Of a stretch of 64,000 nt of DNA, positions 25,167-33,131 are shown in pieces. The DNA is from Jidongwangia harbinensis (lineage in GTDB: Bacteria; Actinomycetota; Actinomycetes; Mycobacteriales; Micromonosporaceae), in the NCBI RefSeq assembly GCF_020216025.1, contig NZ_JAIWNC010000019.1, positions 62,001 to 126,000 of the forward strand, read 5' to 3'. The notes beneath the pieces are model-generated. The model did not search any database, was not told the DNA's origin, and saw nothing but the letters and a program-made list of their open reading frames with translations. Position 1 is the stretch's first letter, and every line of letters begins with the position of its first letter. A program made the position numbers and the translations under genes.

Positions 25167-25745
25167 ATGCGCCCGGACGCCGGACAGGTCCTGCACTTCT
25201 CCGAAGACCCGACGATCACCAGCTTCGAGCCGCACGTCGCGGCCACCGCCCAACAGCCGGAACCGTACGTGTGGGCGGTCGACGCGGTCCAGGCGCCGGC
25301 GTACTGGTTCCCCCGCGACTGCCCGCGCGTGCTGGCCTGGCCCGGACCGGACACCGCGGCCGACGACGTCCGCACGATCATCGGACCCGGCGGCGGCCCC
25401 AGGGTGCACGCCGTCGAGTACCGCTGGCTCGACCGGATCCGCACCACCCGGCTGTACGCGTACCGGCTCCCGGCCGCCGCCTTCCGCCCCTTCGGCGAAC
25501 CCGTGCCGCACGCGATGGTCGCGGAGCGGCCGGTCCGGCCGCTCGGGCCCGCCGAGCCGGTCGGCGACCTCCTGGCCCGGCACGAGGAGGCCGGCATCCA
25601 GCTGCGCGTGCTGCCCAACCTCTGGACGTTCCTCGACGCCGTGGTGGCCAGCACGCTGGAGTTCAGCGGGATCCGGCTACGCAACGCACAACCCCGCCCA
25701 GAGGCCCCCCGACGGACGGACGCACTGTCCGCTGATGTCCGATAA
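25167..25745 (+). CDS. DUF6886-type conserved protein
   Basis: The protein has 192 residues. It begins VLHFSEDPTITSFEPHVAATAQ and includes YVWAVDAVQAPAYWFPRDCPRV, typical of a conserved actinobacterial/Bacillus family whose function is not established. No transmembrane segment is seen. The ATG at 25167 lies directly after a terminator, so the gene has its own promoter or relies on read-through. The following STAS gene starts 17 bp after its stop. Confidence 0.75.
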   Translation: MRPDAGQVLHFSEDPTITSFEPHVAATAQQPEPYVWAVDAVQAPAYWFPRDCPRVLAWPGPDTAADDVRTIIGPGGGPRVHAVEYRWLDRIRTTRLYAYRLPAAAFRPFGEPVPHAMVAERPVRPLGPAEPVGDLLARHEEAGIQLRVLPNLWTFLDAVVASTLEFSGIRLRNAQPRPEAPRRTDALSADVR

Positions 25746-25761
25746 AGGCGATCTAGCCTGT

Positions 25762-26133
25762 ATGCCATTGCACCGGAACGAAAGCGAAACCATGCAGGCC
25801 TCCATCACCGAGCACCGTTCCGACGTGGCCGTGCTGCACCTCCGTGGTGAGCTCGACGCGGACACCGCGGCAAAGCTGCATGCAACGCTGGCCGATCTGC
25901 TGGAACGGCCGGTACCCCGGATCGTCGTCGACCTCACCGACCTCAAGTTCTGCGACTCGGTCGGCCTGAGCGCCTTCATCACCAGCCGGCAGATCATCGC
26001 GGGGCGGGGCGGGTGGCTCAGCTTCGCCGGTGCCAACCCGTTCCTCAGCCGGCTGCTCGTCACCGTGGGGCTGAGCCGGTACTTCACCATCTTTCCCGAC
26101 GTGGACCAGGCGATCGCGGCCGCGCAACGCTGA
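25762..26133 (+). CDS. STAS-domain anti-sigma factor antagonist
   Basis: The protein has 123 residues, with a single STAS domain beginning at MQASITEHRSDVAVLHLRGELDAD. The phosphorylatable site is in DLKFCDSVGLSAFI, where the Ser of the DSxG motif is normally modified by an anti-sigma kinase. Such proteins release sigma factors by partner switching. No partner kinase or sigma factor gene is adjacent. The start may be the ATG at 25762 or the one at 25792, and neither has a strong ribosome-binding site. Confidence 0.88.
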   Translation: MPLHRNESETMQASITEHRSDVAVLHLRGELDADTAAKLHATLADLLERPVPRIVVDLTDLKFCDSVGLSAFITSRQIIAGRGGWLSFAGANPFLSRLLVTVGLSRYFTIFPDVDQAIAAAQR

Positions 26134-26226
26134 CCGGCTGCTCCGTTCCTGCACCAACCGCAGTCCTCACGTGCATCCGGGCGCCGCCGAAGGGACCGGT
26201 CCGGACACCACGAGGGGACGTCAACA

Positions 26227-27663
26227 ATGGTCGCTGTACGGAGATTTGCCGCGATGGCCGGCATCGCAGTCCTGGGTGCGGCGACACTCGGGGTGACGTC
26301 CGACGGAGTGCGTGCCGACCCGGGCCCGCAGCAGTACGCCGGGATGCCGAACCAGGACTTCGCGGACCTGATCTCCACGGACCCGATGAAGGGCGGATAC
26401 CACGCGGGCTGGGCGGACATGCCTGGCGGCGTCGAGGAGCGACCGTATGTCAGCGCGCTGTCCGTGACGAACGGCTCGACGGTGACGCAGGTGATCACCA
26501 ACGGCGGTACGAGCCGTCCGGCGACCGCGACCGGCGACGTCACGGCTGTGGTGTCGCCGTACAACCTGTGCCGGGTGAACCAGGTGCCCGCGCCCGGCTC
26601 CTGCTATGCCACCCCCAACCGGGTCGGCGTCACCGTCACCTACGACGCCGGCCACACCGACGGGTACGACTTCGCGAGCACGGGCAGCCCCGAGGGCCCG
26701 TTGACGACCAGCCCCGTCATCGACGCGACCAGCGTGATCGACATGACCGTCCGGCTGAACTCGCTCGGCAAGAAGCTGCGCTGGAGCTGGGTCAACGGCG
26801 AGCTGCTCTATTGGCGGACCGCGAACCTCGGCCGGGACGATGCAACCGTGCGGGTCAGGTTCCGGCCGGCGTCCGCGCCGGTGCCCGCGAGCTGGCCCGA
26901 CGGCAACGGCTGCACCGCCACCCCGATCTTCAACTGCGACATCGCCCACGCGGCGAGCGAGTACCTCGGCGCCGCACTGATGTTCAGCCTCGACACGACG
27001 CTCGACCCGGTTCTGACCGGGGCGGTATTCGCTACCCGCAACGCGATCGCCGGGTACCTCCAGCCGGGCGGCACCCCGGACGCGCCGGCGCTGGACCTCC
27101 AGGCGGCGTCGACCCATCTGAAGTCCGACGGCGCCCTGCAGAAGGGCACCCTGCAGGCGTTCCTGCCGGCGGCCGGGCTGGTGAACCTGTACGGCGTACT
27201 GCCTTCCGACGCGGGAACCGCGTTCAGCACGACCCGCTCCGGCGACCCCGGCAGCAACCTGGCGCCCACCTACACGAGCTGGAACGCCGCCCAGCACGGA
27301 GCCGACGGCATGCTCGTCACGGTCCGCGACATCACCTTCAGCGTCCCGAAGTACCGGGTCAAGGGCAAGGTCAAGCCGATCGGGACCGCCGCCAAGGTCC
27401 GCGGCAGGACGACCACCGTGTCCAGCACCCTGTCGGCGTGCAGCCGCAAGACGCCGTGCGCGGCCACCGTGTACGACCTGGGCAAGGCCACCGCGGCCCG
27501 GTTCACGTCGAGCCGGAAGCTGGTCGTCAACAAGGCCCGGGTCGCCGACCGCGCGATGGCGTTGCGGACCACCACCGCGAAGCTGCCGAAGGGAAATCGC
27601 TACCTGCTGGTCGTCCGCTCCGGAACGAAGCTGATCACGTCCAGCCTGGGCAAGGTGAGCTGA
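26227..27663 (+). CDS. secreted hypothetical protein
   Basis: The protein has 478 residues with a clear signal peptide (VRRFAAMAGIAVLGAATLGVTSDGVRA). The mature part is beta-rich, with few charged clusters and several Cys (CRVNQVPAPGSC, CTATPIFNC, CSRKTPC) that may form disulfides. No catalytic motif is recognised. It is monocistronic, with its own terminator. Confidence 0.7.
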   Translation: MVAVRRFAAMAGIAVLGAATLGVTSDGVRADPGPQQYAGMPNQDFADLISTDPMKGGYHAGWADMPGGVEERPYVSALSVTNGSTVTQVITNGGTSRPATATGDVTAVVSPYNLCRVNQVPAPGSCYATPNRVGVTVTYDAGHTDGYDFASTGSPEGPLTTSPVIDATSVIDMTVRLNSLGKKLRWSWVNGELLYWRTANLGRDDATVRVRFRPASAPVPASWPDGNGCTATPIFNCDIAHAASEYLGAALMFSLDTTLDPVLTGAVFATRNAIAGYLQPGGTPDAPALDLQAASTHLKSDGALQKGTLQAFLPAAGLVNLYGVLPSDAGTAFSTTRSGDPGSNLAPTYTSWNAAQHGADGMLVTVRDITFSVPKYRVKGKVKPIGTAAKVRGRTTTVSSTLSACSRKTPCAATVYDLGKATAARFTSSRKLVVNKARVADRAMALRTTTAKLPKGNRYLLVVRSGTKLITSSLGKVS

Positions 27664-27679
27664 GCGCGACAGGTAGACA

Positions 27680-27708
27680 GAAGGCCGGACCTGTTGGGTC
27701 CGGCCTTC
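27680..27708 (+). terminator. terminator hairpin after the secreted protein gene
   Basis: GAAGGCCGGACC and GGTCCGGCCTTC form a perfect 12-bp stem with a 5-nt loop. It lies between the secreted protein gene and the convergent tRNA-Ser(GGA) and may serve both. Confidence 0.9.
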
Positions 27709-27728
27709 GACGTTCTGCCTGGTTGAGC

Positions 27729-27816
27729 TGGCGGAGGATACGAGATTCGAACTCGTGAGGGTGTTAACCCAACACGCTTTCCAAGCGTGCGCCCTAGGCC
27801 TCTAGGCGAATCCTCC
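27729..27816 (-). tRNA. tRNA-Ser (GGA)
   Basis: The gene is 88 nt with an encoded CCA. The acceptor pairs GGAGGAT with ATCCTCC. The anticodon loop TTGGAAA gives GGA, reading UCC/UCU. A long variable arm and TTCGAAT T-loop confirm a serine class II tRNA. Confidence 0.97.
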
Positions 27817-27899
27817 GTCCGACAGGATACAGAACCGCACCGCCCAAGTTTCGCGGGAGCCCCGGGCACCCCGCCGGACCCGCCGGGTAGGCTGTCGGG

Positions 27900-27988
27900 C
27901 AGCCCCTCGTGCGGCGCGTACCCCGTGAACCTCCCCAGGGCCGGAAGGCAGCAAGGATAAGCGGGCTCTGGCGGGTGCACGGGGGGTC
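27900..27988 (+). ncRNA. ffs: signal recognition particle RNA (4.5S type)
   Basis: The central region shows the conserved SRP domain IV elements, CCAGGGCCGGAAGGCAGCAAGG, split by the usual asymmetric loop and closed by GCGGGCTCTGG. The outer ends pair as CCCCTCGTGC with GCACGGGGGG. A TAGGCT -10-like box lies about ten bases upstream. The position immediately before dnaX is the typical actinobacterial arrangement. Exact ends are approximate. Confidence 0.92.
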
Positions 27989-28067
27989 CTTTCACTTCCG
28001 GGGCCCGCTGTTTGTTCTTGTCAGACCCTCGACGGACAATGGCGCGGTCGTTCAGGAGGTGGCAGGA

Positions 28068-31000
28068 GTGGCACTAGCCCTCTACCGGAAGTACCGGCCC
28101 CGGACCTTCGCCGAGGTCATCGGGCAGGAGCACGTCACCGAGCCGCTGTCGCAGGCGCTGCGCAGTGGCCGGCTCCACCACGCATACCTCTTCTCCGGGC
28201 CACGCGGCTGCGGCAAGACCTCCAGCGCGCGCATCCTGGCCCGCTCGCTCAACTGCGAACAGGGCCCCACCCCCGACCCGTGCGGGGTGTGCGCCTCCTG
28301 CAAGTCCCTGTCCAACGACGGCACCGGCTCGATCGACGTCATCGAGATCGACGCGGCCAGCCACGGCGGTGTGGACGACGCACGCGACCTGCGGGAGAAG
28401 GCGTTCTTCGCGCCGGCCTCGAGCCGCTACAAGATCTACGTGATCGACGAGGCCCACATGGTCTCGTCGGCGGGCTTCAACGCGCTGCTCAAACTGGTCG
28501 AGGAGCCACCGGACTACGTCAAGTTCATCTTCGCGACGACCGAGCCGGAAAAGGTGCTCGGCACGATCCGCTCGCGCACGCACCACTATCCGTTCCGGCT
28601 GATCCCGCCGGCGGTGCTCCGGCCGTACCTGCAACAGCTCACCGAGGCCGAGGGCGTCCACGTCGAGCCGGCGGTGTTCCCGCTGGTGGTGCGCGCCGGC
28701 GGTGGCAGTGCCCGGGACACCTTGTCGGTGCTGGACCAGCTCATCGCGGGCGCCGGGCCGGAGGGCGTCAGCTACCCGCGGGCGGTCGCGCTGCTCGGCG
28801 TCACGGACGTCGCGCTCATCGACGAGATGTGCGACGCGCTGGCGGCGGGTGACGGCGCCGCGGCGTACACCACCATCGACCGCGTGGCCGAGGCCGGCCA
28901 CGACGCCCGCCGGTTCGCGTCCGACCTGCTGGAACGCTTCCGTGACCTGATGATCCTGCAACAGGTGCCGGACGCCGTCGCCAAGGGCCTGATCGACGGG
29001 CCGGCCGACCAGCTCGACGCGATGGGCGCCCAGGCGACCCGGCTCGGCCCCGCGACGCTGTCCCGCTGCGCCGACATCGTGCACAACGGCCTGGTCGAAA
29101 TGCGCGGCACGACCGCACCGCGGCTGCTGCTCGAGCTGATCACCGCCCGGATGCTGCTGCCGGGCGCGGACGACACGACCGGCGCCCTGCTCCAGCGTCT
29201 GGAACGCATGGAGCGGCGGCTCACCCTGACCGGCGAGCCGGCCCTCTCTGAGCAGGCACCGCCCGTCCCGAGCGACGGCGGTGGCGCCGGTGGTGGTGGC
29301 CTGTCGGCGGCCCGCGCGGCTGCGGCTGCGGCGCGGCGGTCGCCCGCCGAGGCCGGTGCCGGCGGTGACGCACCTGGCCAGCAGCGCGCCGTCGGCCGTG
29401 GGTCGGGCGGGGGTGCCGGCTCTCCTGCCGGTGTGGGTTTCGTCGCGGGTGGCGGCTCCGGTGCGGCCGCCGTCGGTGCCGGATCGTCGGCCCCCGACTC
29501 GATCGACGTGGTCGAGTCCGCGGGAGGGCCCGGCACATCTGCGGCCGGGACGGAAGCGGATCCCGTCGGGGCAGAGCATCCGGCGTCGGTGTCGGACACT
29601 TCGGCGGATCCGGGTAGTGCGGCCGGGCCGTCCGCTGCCGGGACCGTCGTGACCGGCCAGGACCGGGACGCCGGCGCGACTCAGCCGGTGCACACCGAGG
29701 ACGGGCCCGTCGCGGCCGCTTCCCCGGCGCCGGGCTCCGAGCCCTCGGCGCCCACGGCGGGTCCGGAGGCGCCGACGGCCGAGCCGGCCGGTGTGCTGCC
29801 CGATGCGCCGGAGGAGTTCGACGAGCCCGCCGCCCCGGGTCAGCTCACCGCGGCGGCCGTGCGCGAGGTGTGGCCCGAGATCATCGGCGCGGTCGGCCGG
29901 CAGAGTAAGAAGGTCGCCGCGCTGGCGTCCGGTGCCACCGTGCGGGACCTGGACGGGCAGACCGTGGTGCTCACGTTCCGGTTCCCGGCGCACGCAAAGA
30001 TGGTGGCCGACCAGCCGCAGTTGATCGTGGACGCGCTGTACGAGGCACTCGGCGGCCGCTGGCAGATCCGCTGCGAGGTGTCTGGAGAGGCGGGAGGCGT
30101 CCGCAGCACCGCGCCGGGTCAGGCGGGTCCCGTGCAGGCCGGTCCGGTGCAGAGCGGCCCGGTGCAGAGCGGTCCGGTGCAGAGCGGTCCGGTGCAGAGC
30201 GGTCCGGTGCAGAGCGGCCCGGTGCAGAGCGGTCCGGTGCAGAGCGGCCCTGTGCAGAGCGGCCCCGTGCAGAGCGGACCGGTTCAGGCGGGACCGGCGT
30301 CCGTCGGACCGGCGCAGCGTCCGGCCGTTCCGGGCGTGCAGCGTCCGGCGGCGACGGGTGGTGGGGGGACCGGCGGTCGTACTCCGGCCCAGGGTTCCTC
30401 GCCCGGCCAGCAGCGGCAGGCCGCACCGGCCCGGTCCGATGACGGCGACGACTGGCCGGAGCCGGCCCGGCCCGGCGGCGCTGCCCTGGCGGCTGCGACA
30501 CCTCCGAGCGGCCAGTCCCCGGGCGGAGCTGTGCCCGGCCCGGCATCGTCCAGCGGTGGCCCGGCCGGCGCCGGAACCGCGCTGGCAGCGTCTCCCGGGC
30601 CAGGCGGTACCGGTTCGGCCGACGCGCGGGCCGCGACGTCGGCTCCGGGCGGCGATCCGGCTGCCTACTCGGCCGCCGGCCCGGACAGCCGGGCGGCCGG
30701 TTCGGTGAACGGCGACCCGCGCGCCGGCACCAGCCCGCCCGGCGCCGGCTCGGCTGCTGGCACTGGCTCGGCTGCTGGCACTGGCTCGGCTGCTGGCACT
30801 GGCTCGGCTGCTGGCACTGGCTCGGCTGCTGGCACCGGCTCGGCCGTCGGCACCGGCTCGGCGCCCGACGGCGGTGAACCGGGCGGAGGGCCGAGTGGCG
30901 GATCTGCGGGACCTGGCGGAGCGACGGGGGCCCGTGGAGCGAGCAACGCACTGGCCGCGGCCCGTGGAGCGAGCAACGCACCGACTGCGGCCCGTGGGGT

Positions 31001-31364
31001 GAGCAACGCACCGACTGCGGCCCGTGGAGCGAGCAACGCACCGGCGGCTGCCCGCCCACCCAGCAGCGGACTGGCGGCCGCCCGAGCGGCCGCCGCGGCC
31101 GGCAGTGCACGCTCCGGGCAGGCGGCCAAACCCGCCGCACCGGCCGCTTGGGCCGACGGGTCGCCGACGGAGGAGGCACCCTACGACCCCGAGTACGACG
31201 GGCCGCCCGCAACGGAGGCGACGTCGGCGTTCGAGGGGTTCGATCCGGGTGACGAGCCGCTCGACGACGTGATCGACGAGAAGACGGCCCGGCAGAGCAG
31301 CGAACAGCAGGCGATGCAACTGCTCAAGGACGCCTTCGGCGCCGAGAAGATCAGCGAACTCTGA
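28068..31364 (+). CDS. dnaX: DNA polymerase III subunits gamma/tau
   Basis: The protein has about 1098 residues. The first 370 are the AAA+ clamp-loader module: YRKYRPRTFAEVIGQEHV, Walker A GPRGCGKTS (about 44-52), a four-Cys zinc site (63-78), Walker B YVIDEAHM, and a sensor-1/SRC region with TIRSRTHHYPFR. A C-terminal tau-like domain (REVWPEIIGAVGRQSKKVAALASGA) appears at about 605-680. The rest is a very long low-complexity tail with tandem repeats, far longer than in most relatives. The GTG at 28068 follows AGGAG. Confidence 0.95.
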   Translation: MALALYRKYRPRTFAEVIGQEHVTEPLSQALRSGRLHHAYLFSGPRGCGKTSSARILARSLNCEQGPTPDPCGVCASCKSLSNDGTGSIDVIEIDAASHGGVDDARDLREKAFFAPASSRYKIYVIDEAHMVSSAGFNALLKLVEEPPDYVKFIFATTEPEKVLGTIRSRTHHYPFRLIPPAVLRPYLQQLTEAEGVHVEPAVFPLVVRAGGGSARDTLSVLDQLIAGAGPEGVSYPRAVALLGVTDVALIDEMCDALAAGDGAAAYTTIDRVAEAGHDARRFASDLLERFRDLMILQQVPDAVAKGLIDGPADQLDAMGAQATRLGPATLSRCADIVHNGLVEMRGTTAPRLLLELITARMLLPGADDTTGALLQRLERMERRLTLTGEPALSEQAPPVPSDGGGAGGGGLSAARAAAAAARRSPAEAGAGGDAPGQQRAVGRGSGGGAGSPAGVGFVAGGGSGAAAVGAGSSAPDSIDVVESAGGPGTSAAGTEADPVGAEHPASVSDTSADPGSAAGPSAAGTVVTGQDRDAGATQPVHTEDGPVAAASPAPGSEPSAPTAGPEAPTAEPAGVLPDAPEEFDEPAAPGQLTAAAVREVWPEIIGAVGRQSKKVAALASGATVRDLDGQTVVLTFRFPAHAKMVADQPQLIVDALYEALGGRWQIRCEVSGEAGGVRSTAPGQAGPVQAGPVQSGPVQSGPVQSGPVQSGPVQSGPVQSGPVQSGPVQSGPVQSGPVQAGPASVGPAQRPAVPGVQRPAATGGGGTGGRTPAQGSSPGQQRQAAPARSDDGDDWPEPARPGGAALAAATPPSGQSPGGAVPGPASSSGGPAGAGTALAASPGPGGTGSADARAATSAPGGDPAAYSAAGPDSRAAGSVNGDPRAGTSPPGAGSAAGTGSAAGTGSAAGTGSAAGTGSAAGTGSAVGTGSAPDGGEPGGGPSGGSAGPGGATGARGASNALAAARGASNAPTAARGVSNAPTAARGASNAPAAARPPSSGLAAARAAAAAGSARSGQAAKPAAPAAWADGSPTEEAPYDPEYDGPPATEATSAFEGFDPGDEPLDDVIDEKTARQSSEQQAMQLLKDAFGAEKISEL
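30147..30281 (+). repeat. 15-bp tandem repeat inside dnaX
   Basis: Nine consecutive 15-bp units, GTGCAGAGCGGYCCN in consensus, encode the pentapeptide Val-Gln-Ser-Gly-Pro. Similar units with Ala in place of Ser flank the array. Near-identity at synonymous sites points to recent expansion by slippage. Confidence 0.95.
30747..30854 (+). repeat. 18-bp tandem repeat inside dnaX
   Basis: Six units of GGCTCGGCTGCTGGCACT, the first five nearly identical, encode Gly-Ser-Ala-Ala-Gly-Thr. A third set of about 30-bp units encoding Ala-Arg-Gly-(Ala/Val)-Ser-Asn-Ala follows at about 30931-31045. Confidence 0.95.
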
Positions 31365-31803
31365 GCCGCTGGCCGCGACCGGAGCGAGTGGGTCGGCGCC
31401 GAGATGGCCACCGCGCGGTTCGTCCCGGAGGATTGCGTTGGCCGCCGGGCCGGCCCGGGCCGCGACCAACTCGATGGTGACGTCGGCGTAGTTCCGATGG
31501 CCGACGGCCCGCACGGTCGCTGACCGGCAGATCTTGGAGGGTGAGGCGAATCTTGGAGCGCTATGGCCCGCCCAGGGGCGTTTTCGCTCCAAGAATCGCT
31601 CAAGCCTCCAAGATCTACCGCCGGAAAGCTGCATACCGGACTAATAGGAACTCTGTCCAGCCGTGCCCACGACCGGCGCAACGAGGGACGGCGAGAGGCC
31701 GCCGGCCGGGTGCGTCGCGCGGTGGCGTGTGACGGGTGTGGCCGGTGGGCCGACTACGCTGATCGACGACGACCTCCTATCCCGACCTTTGAGGAGCGGT
31801 GCC
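31365..31803. other. non-coding stretch between dnaX and ybaB
   Basis: About 440 bp without a supported gene. Its main structure is the nested inverted repeat at 31529-31616. The last 100 bp should contain the ybaB-recR promoter, and a GAGGAG ribosome-binding site lies before 31804. Confidence 0.5.
31529..31616. repeat. nested inverted repeat built from TCTTGGAG motifs
   Basis: The outer arms AGATCTTGGAGG (31529-31540) and CCTCCAAGATCT (31605-31616) are perfect 12-bp complements. The inner arms TCTTGGAGCG (31551-31560) and CGCTCCAAGA (31585-31594) are perfect 10-bp complements. The octamer TCTTGGAG therefore occurs four times, twice on each strand. It could be a cruciform, a two-dimer operator or a REP-like element. 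Confidence 0.8.
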
Positions 31804-32136
31804 ATGCGCCCCGGTGGACAGCCGAACATGCAGCAGATCATGAAGCAGGCGCAGAAGATGCAGCAGCAGGTCGCTCAGGCGCAGGCCGAGTTGGCCGAGG
31901 CGGAGCTGAGCGGCACCGCCGGCGGTGGGTTGGTGACCGTGGTGGTGACCGGGCTGGGTGAGTTCAAGTCCGTGAAGATCGACCCGAAGGCGGTCGACGC
32001 CGACGACGTCGAGACGTTGGAGGATCTGGTGCTGGCCGCGATCCACAACGCCGCCGAGGCGCAGCGGGAGCTGACCGAGCAGAAGATGGGTCCGGCCACC
32101 GGTGGCCTCGGTGGTCTGACCCTTCCGGGGTTCTGA
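31804..32136 (+). CDS. ybaB: YbaB/EbfC nucleoid-associated protein
   Basis: The protein has 110 residues. The N-terminal coiled helix MQQIMKQAQKMQQQVAQAQAELAEAELSGTAGGG, the strand pair VTVVVTGLGEFKSVKIDPKAVD and the C-terminal helix LVLAAIHNAAEAQRELTEQKMG are diagnostic. It is a dimeric DNA-binding protein linked to recombination genes. The ATG at 31804 follows GAGGAG. recR starts 4 bp after its stop, the usual dnaX-ybaB-recR order. Confidence 0.95.
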   Translation: MRPGGQPNMQQIMKQAQKMQQQVAQAQAELAEAELSGTAGGGLVTVVVTGLGEFKSVKIDPKAVDADDVETLEDLVLAAIHNAAEAQRELTEQKMGPATGGLGGLTLPGF

Positions 32137-32140
32137 TCAC

Positions 32141-32734
32141 GTGTACGAAGGTGCCATCCAGGACCTGATCGACGAGCTGGGACGGCTTCCGGGCGTGGGC
32201 CCGAAGTCGGCCCAGCGCATCGCGTTCCACATTCTGTCCGCCGACCCGGCCGACGTCACCCGGCTGGCCAACTCCCTGCGCAAGGTCAAGGAGCTGGTCC
32301 GCTTCTGCACGACCTGCTTCAACGTGGCCGAGTCCGAGCAGTGCCGGGTGTGCCGCGACACCCGCCGCACCAACGAGGTGCTGTGCGTGGTCGAGGAGCC
32401 CAAGGACGTGGTGGCGATCGAGCGCACCGGCGAGTTCCGGGGGCGTTATCACGTGCTGGGTGGTGCCATCAATCCGCTCGAGGGGATCGGGCCGGACAAC
32501 CTGCGCATCCGTGAGCTGTTGATCCGGCTCGGCACGGGGGAGGTCAAGGAGCTGATCCTGGCCACCGATCCGAACACCGAGGGTGAGGCCACCGCGACGT
32601 ACCTGGCGTTGATGGTCAAGCCGATGGGGATCTCGGTGACCCGGCTGGCGAGCGGGCTGCCGGTCGGCGGCGATCTGGAGTACGCGGACGAAATCACGCT
32701 GGGCCGCGCGTTCGAGGGCCGGCGCGCCGTCTGA
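32141..32734 (+). CDS. recR: recombination mediator protein RecR
   Basis: The protein has 197 residues. An N-terminal HhH (LIDELGRLPGVGPKSAQRIAFHIL), a four-Cys zinc finger (CTTCFNVAESEQCRVC), and a Toprim domain (VVEEPKDVVAIERTGEFRGRYHVLGGAINPLEGIGPD, LATDPNTEGEATATYL) are all intact. RecR acts with RecF/RecO to load RecA at gaps. It starts at a GTG directly after ybaB. Confidence 0.97.
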   Translation: MYEGAIQDLIDELGRLPGVGPKSAQRIAFHILSADPADVTRLANSLRKVKELVRFCTTCFNVAESEQCRVCRDTRRTNEVLCVVEEPKDVVAIERTGEFRGRYHVLGGAINPLEGIGPDNLRIRELLIRLGTGEVKELILATDPNTEGEATATYLALMVKPMGISVTRLASGLPVGGDLEYADEITLGRAFEGRRAV

Positions 32735-33131
32735 GTGGTTCCGGGGCCTCTGTGCCGGGTCGGGGGACGTTACCCGGAAATCGGCTCTCTGTGCCGTCTG
32801 GGTGAGTTACGTTTCGGTTGCCCGTGGGCCGCCTCGTGGCCAGGTCACGCTGCCATCACGGCGCGGCCTGAACTTGGTTACAGCACCGCGAGGGTCTTGA
32901 CCGGTGACCGGGATTACGTGAGCGTTCCTCTCACGGCGGCGGCTAACCCCGTTCGCCGGCTTGACGTGCCCGTTCCGGCGCCCACCGACGCCGACCCGGG
33001 TCCGCAGTAACCCACGTACGCGACAACCGATCGGTTGCCCGCGCTGCGGGGCCGGTCCGATCCGGCGGCGTTGCCGTGCGTTTCGGCCTTGGCGCCGTGG
33101 CCCGGCCGCCGGGGAGAGGACCGGGCGCTTC
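32735..33131. other. non-coding stretch upstream of the peptide transporter operon
   Basis: About 400 bp. The only notable element is the palindrome at 33024-33037. An open frame directly after recR is not convincing because it has no ribosome-binding site or family pattern. Confidence 0.45.
33024..33037. promoter_or_regulatory. palindrome upstream of the peptide transporter operon
   Basis: CAACCGATCGGTTG is a perfect 14-bp palindrome 94 bp before the first transporter gene, a candidate operator for the operon. Confidence 0.4.

Noticed and set aside
30147..30854. The short tandem arrays as a CRISPR-like array
   Set aside because: Units are contiguous, in frame with dnaX and without variable spacers.
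28074..31634. A minus-strand frame of 1186 codons antisense to dnaX
   Set aside because: It is an artefact of codon bias and repeats in dnaX; the plus-strand product has full AAA+ motifs, and the antisense product has none.
32735..33010. A plus-strand frame of 91 codons directly after recR
   Set aside because: It has no ribosome-binding site, no family pattern and irregular codon use, and it spans the expected promoter region.
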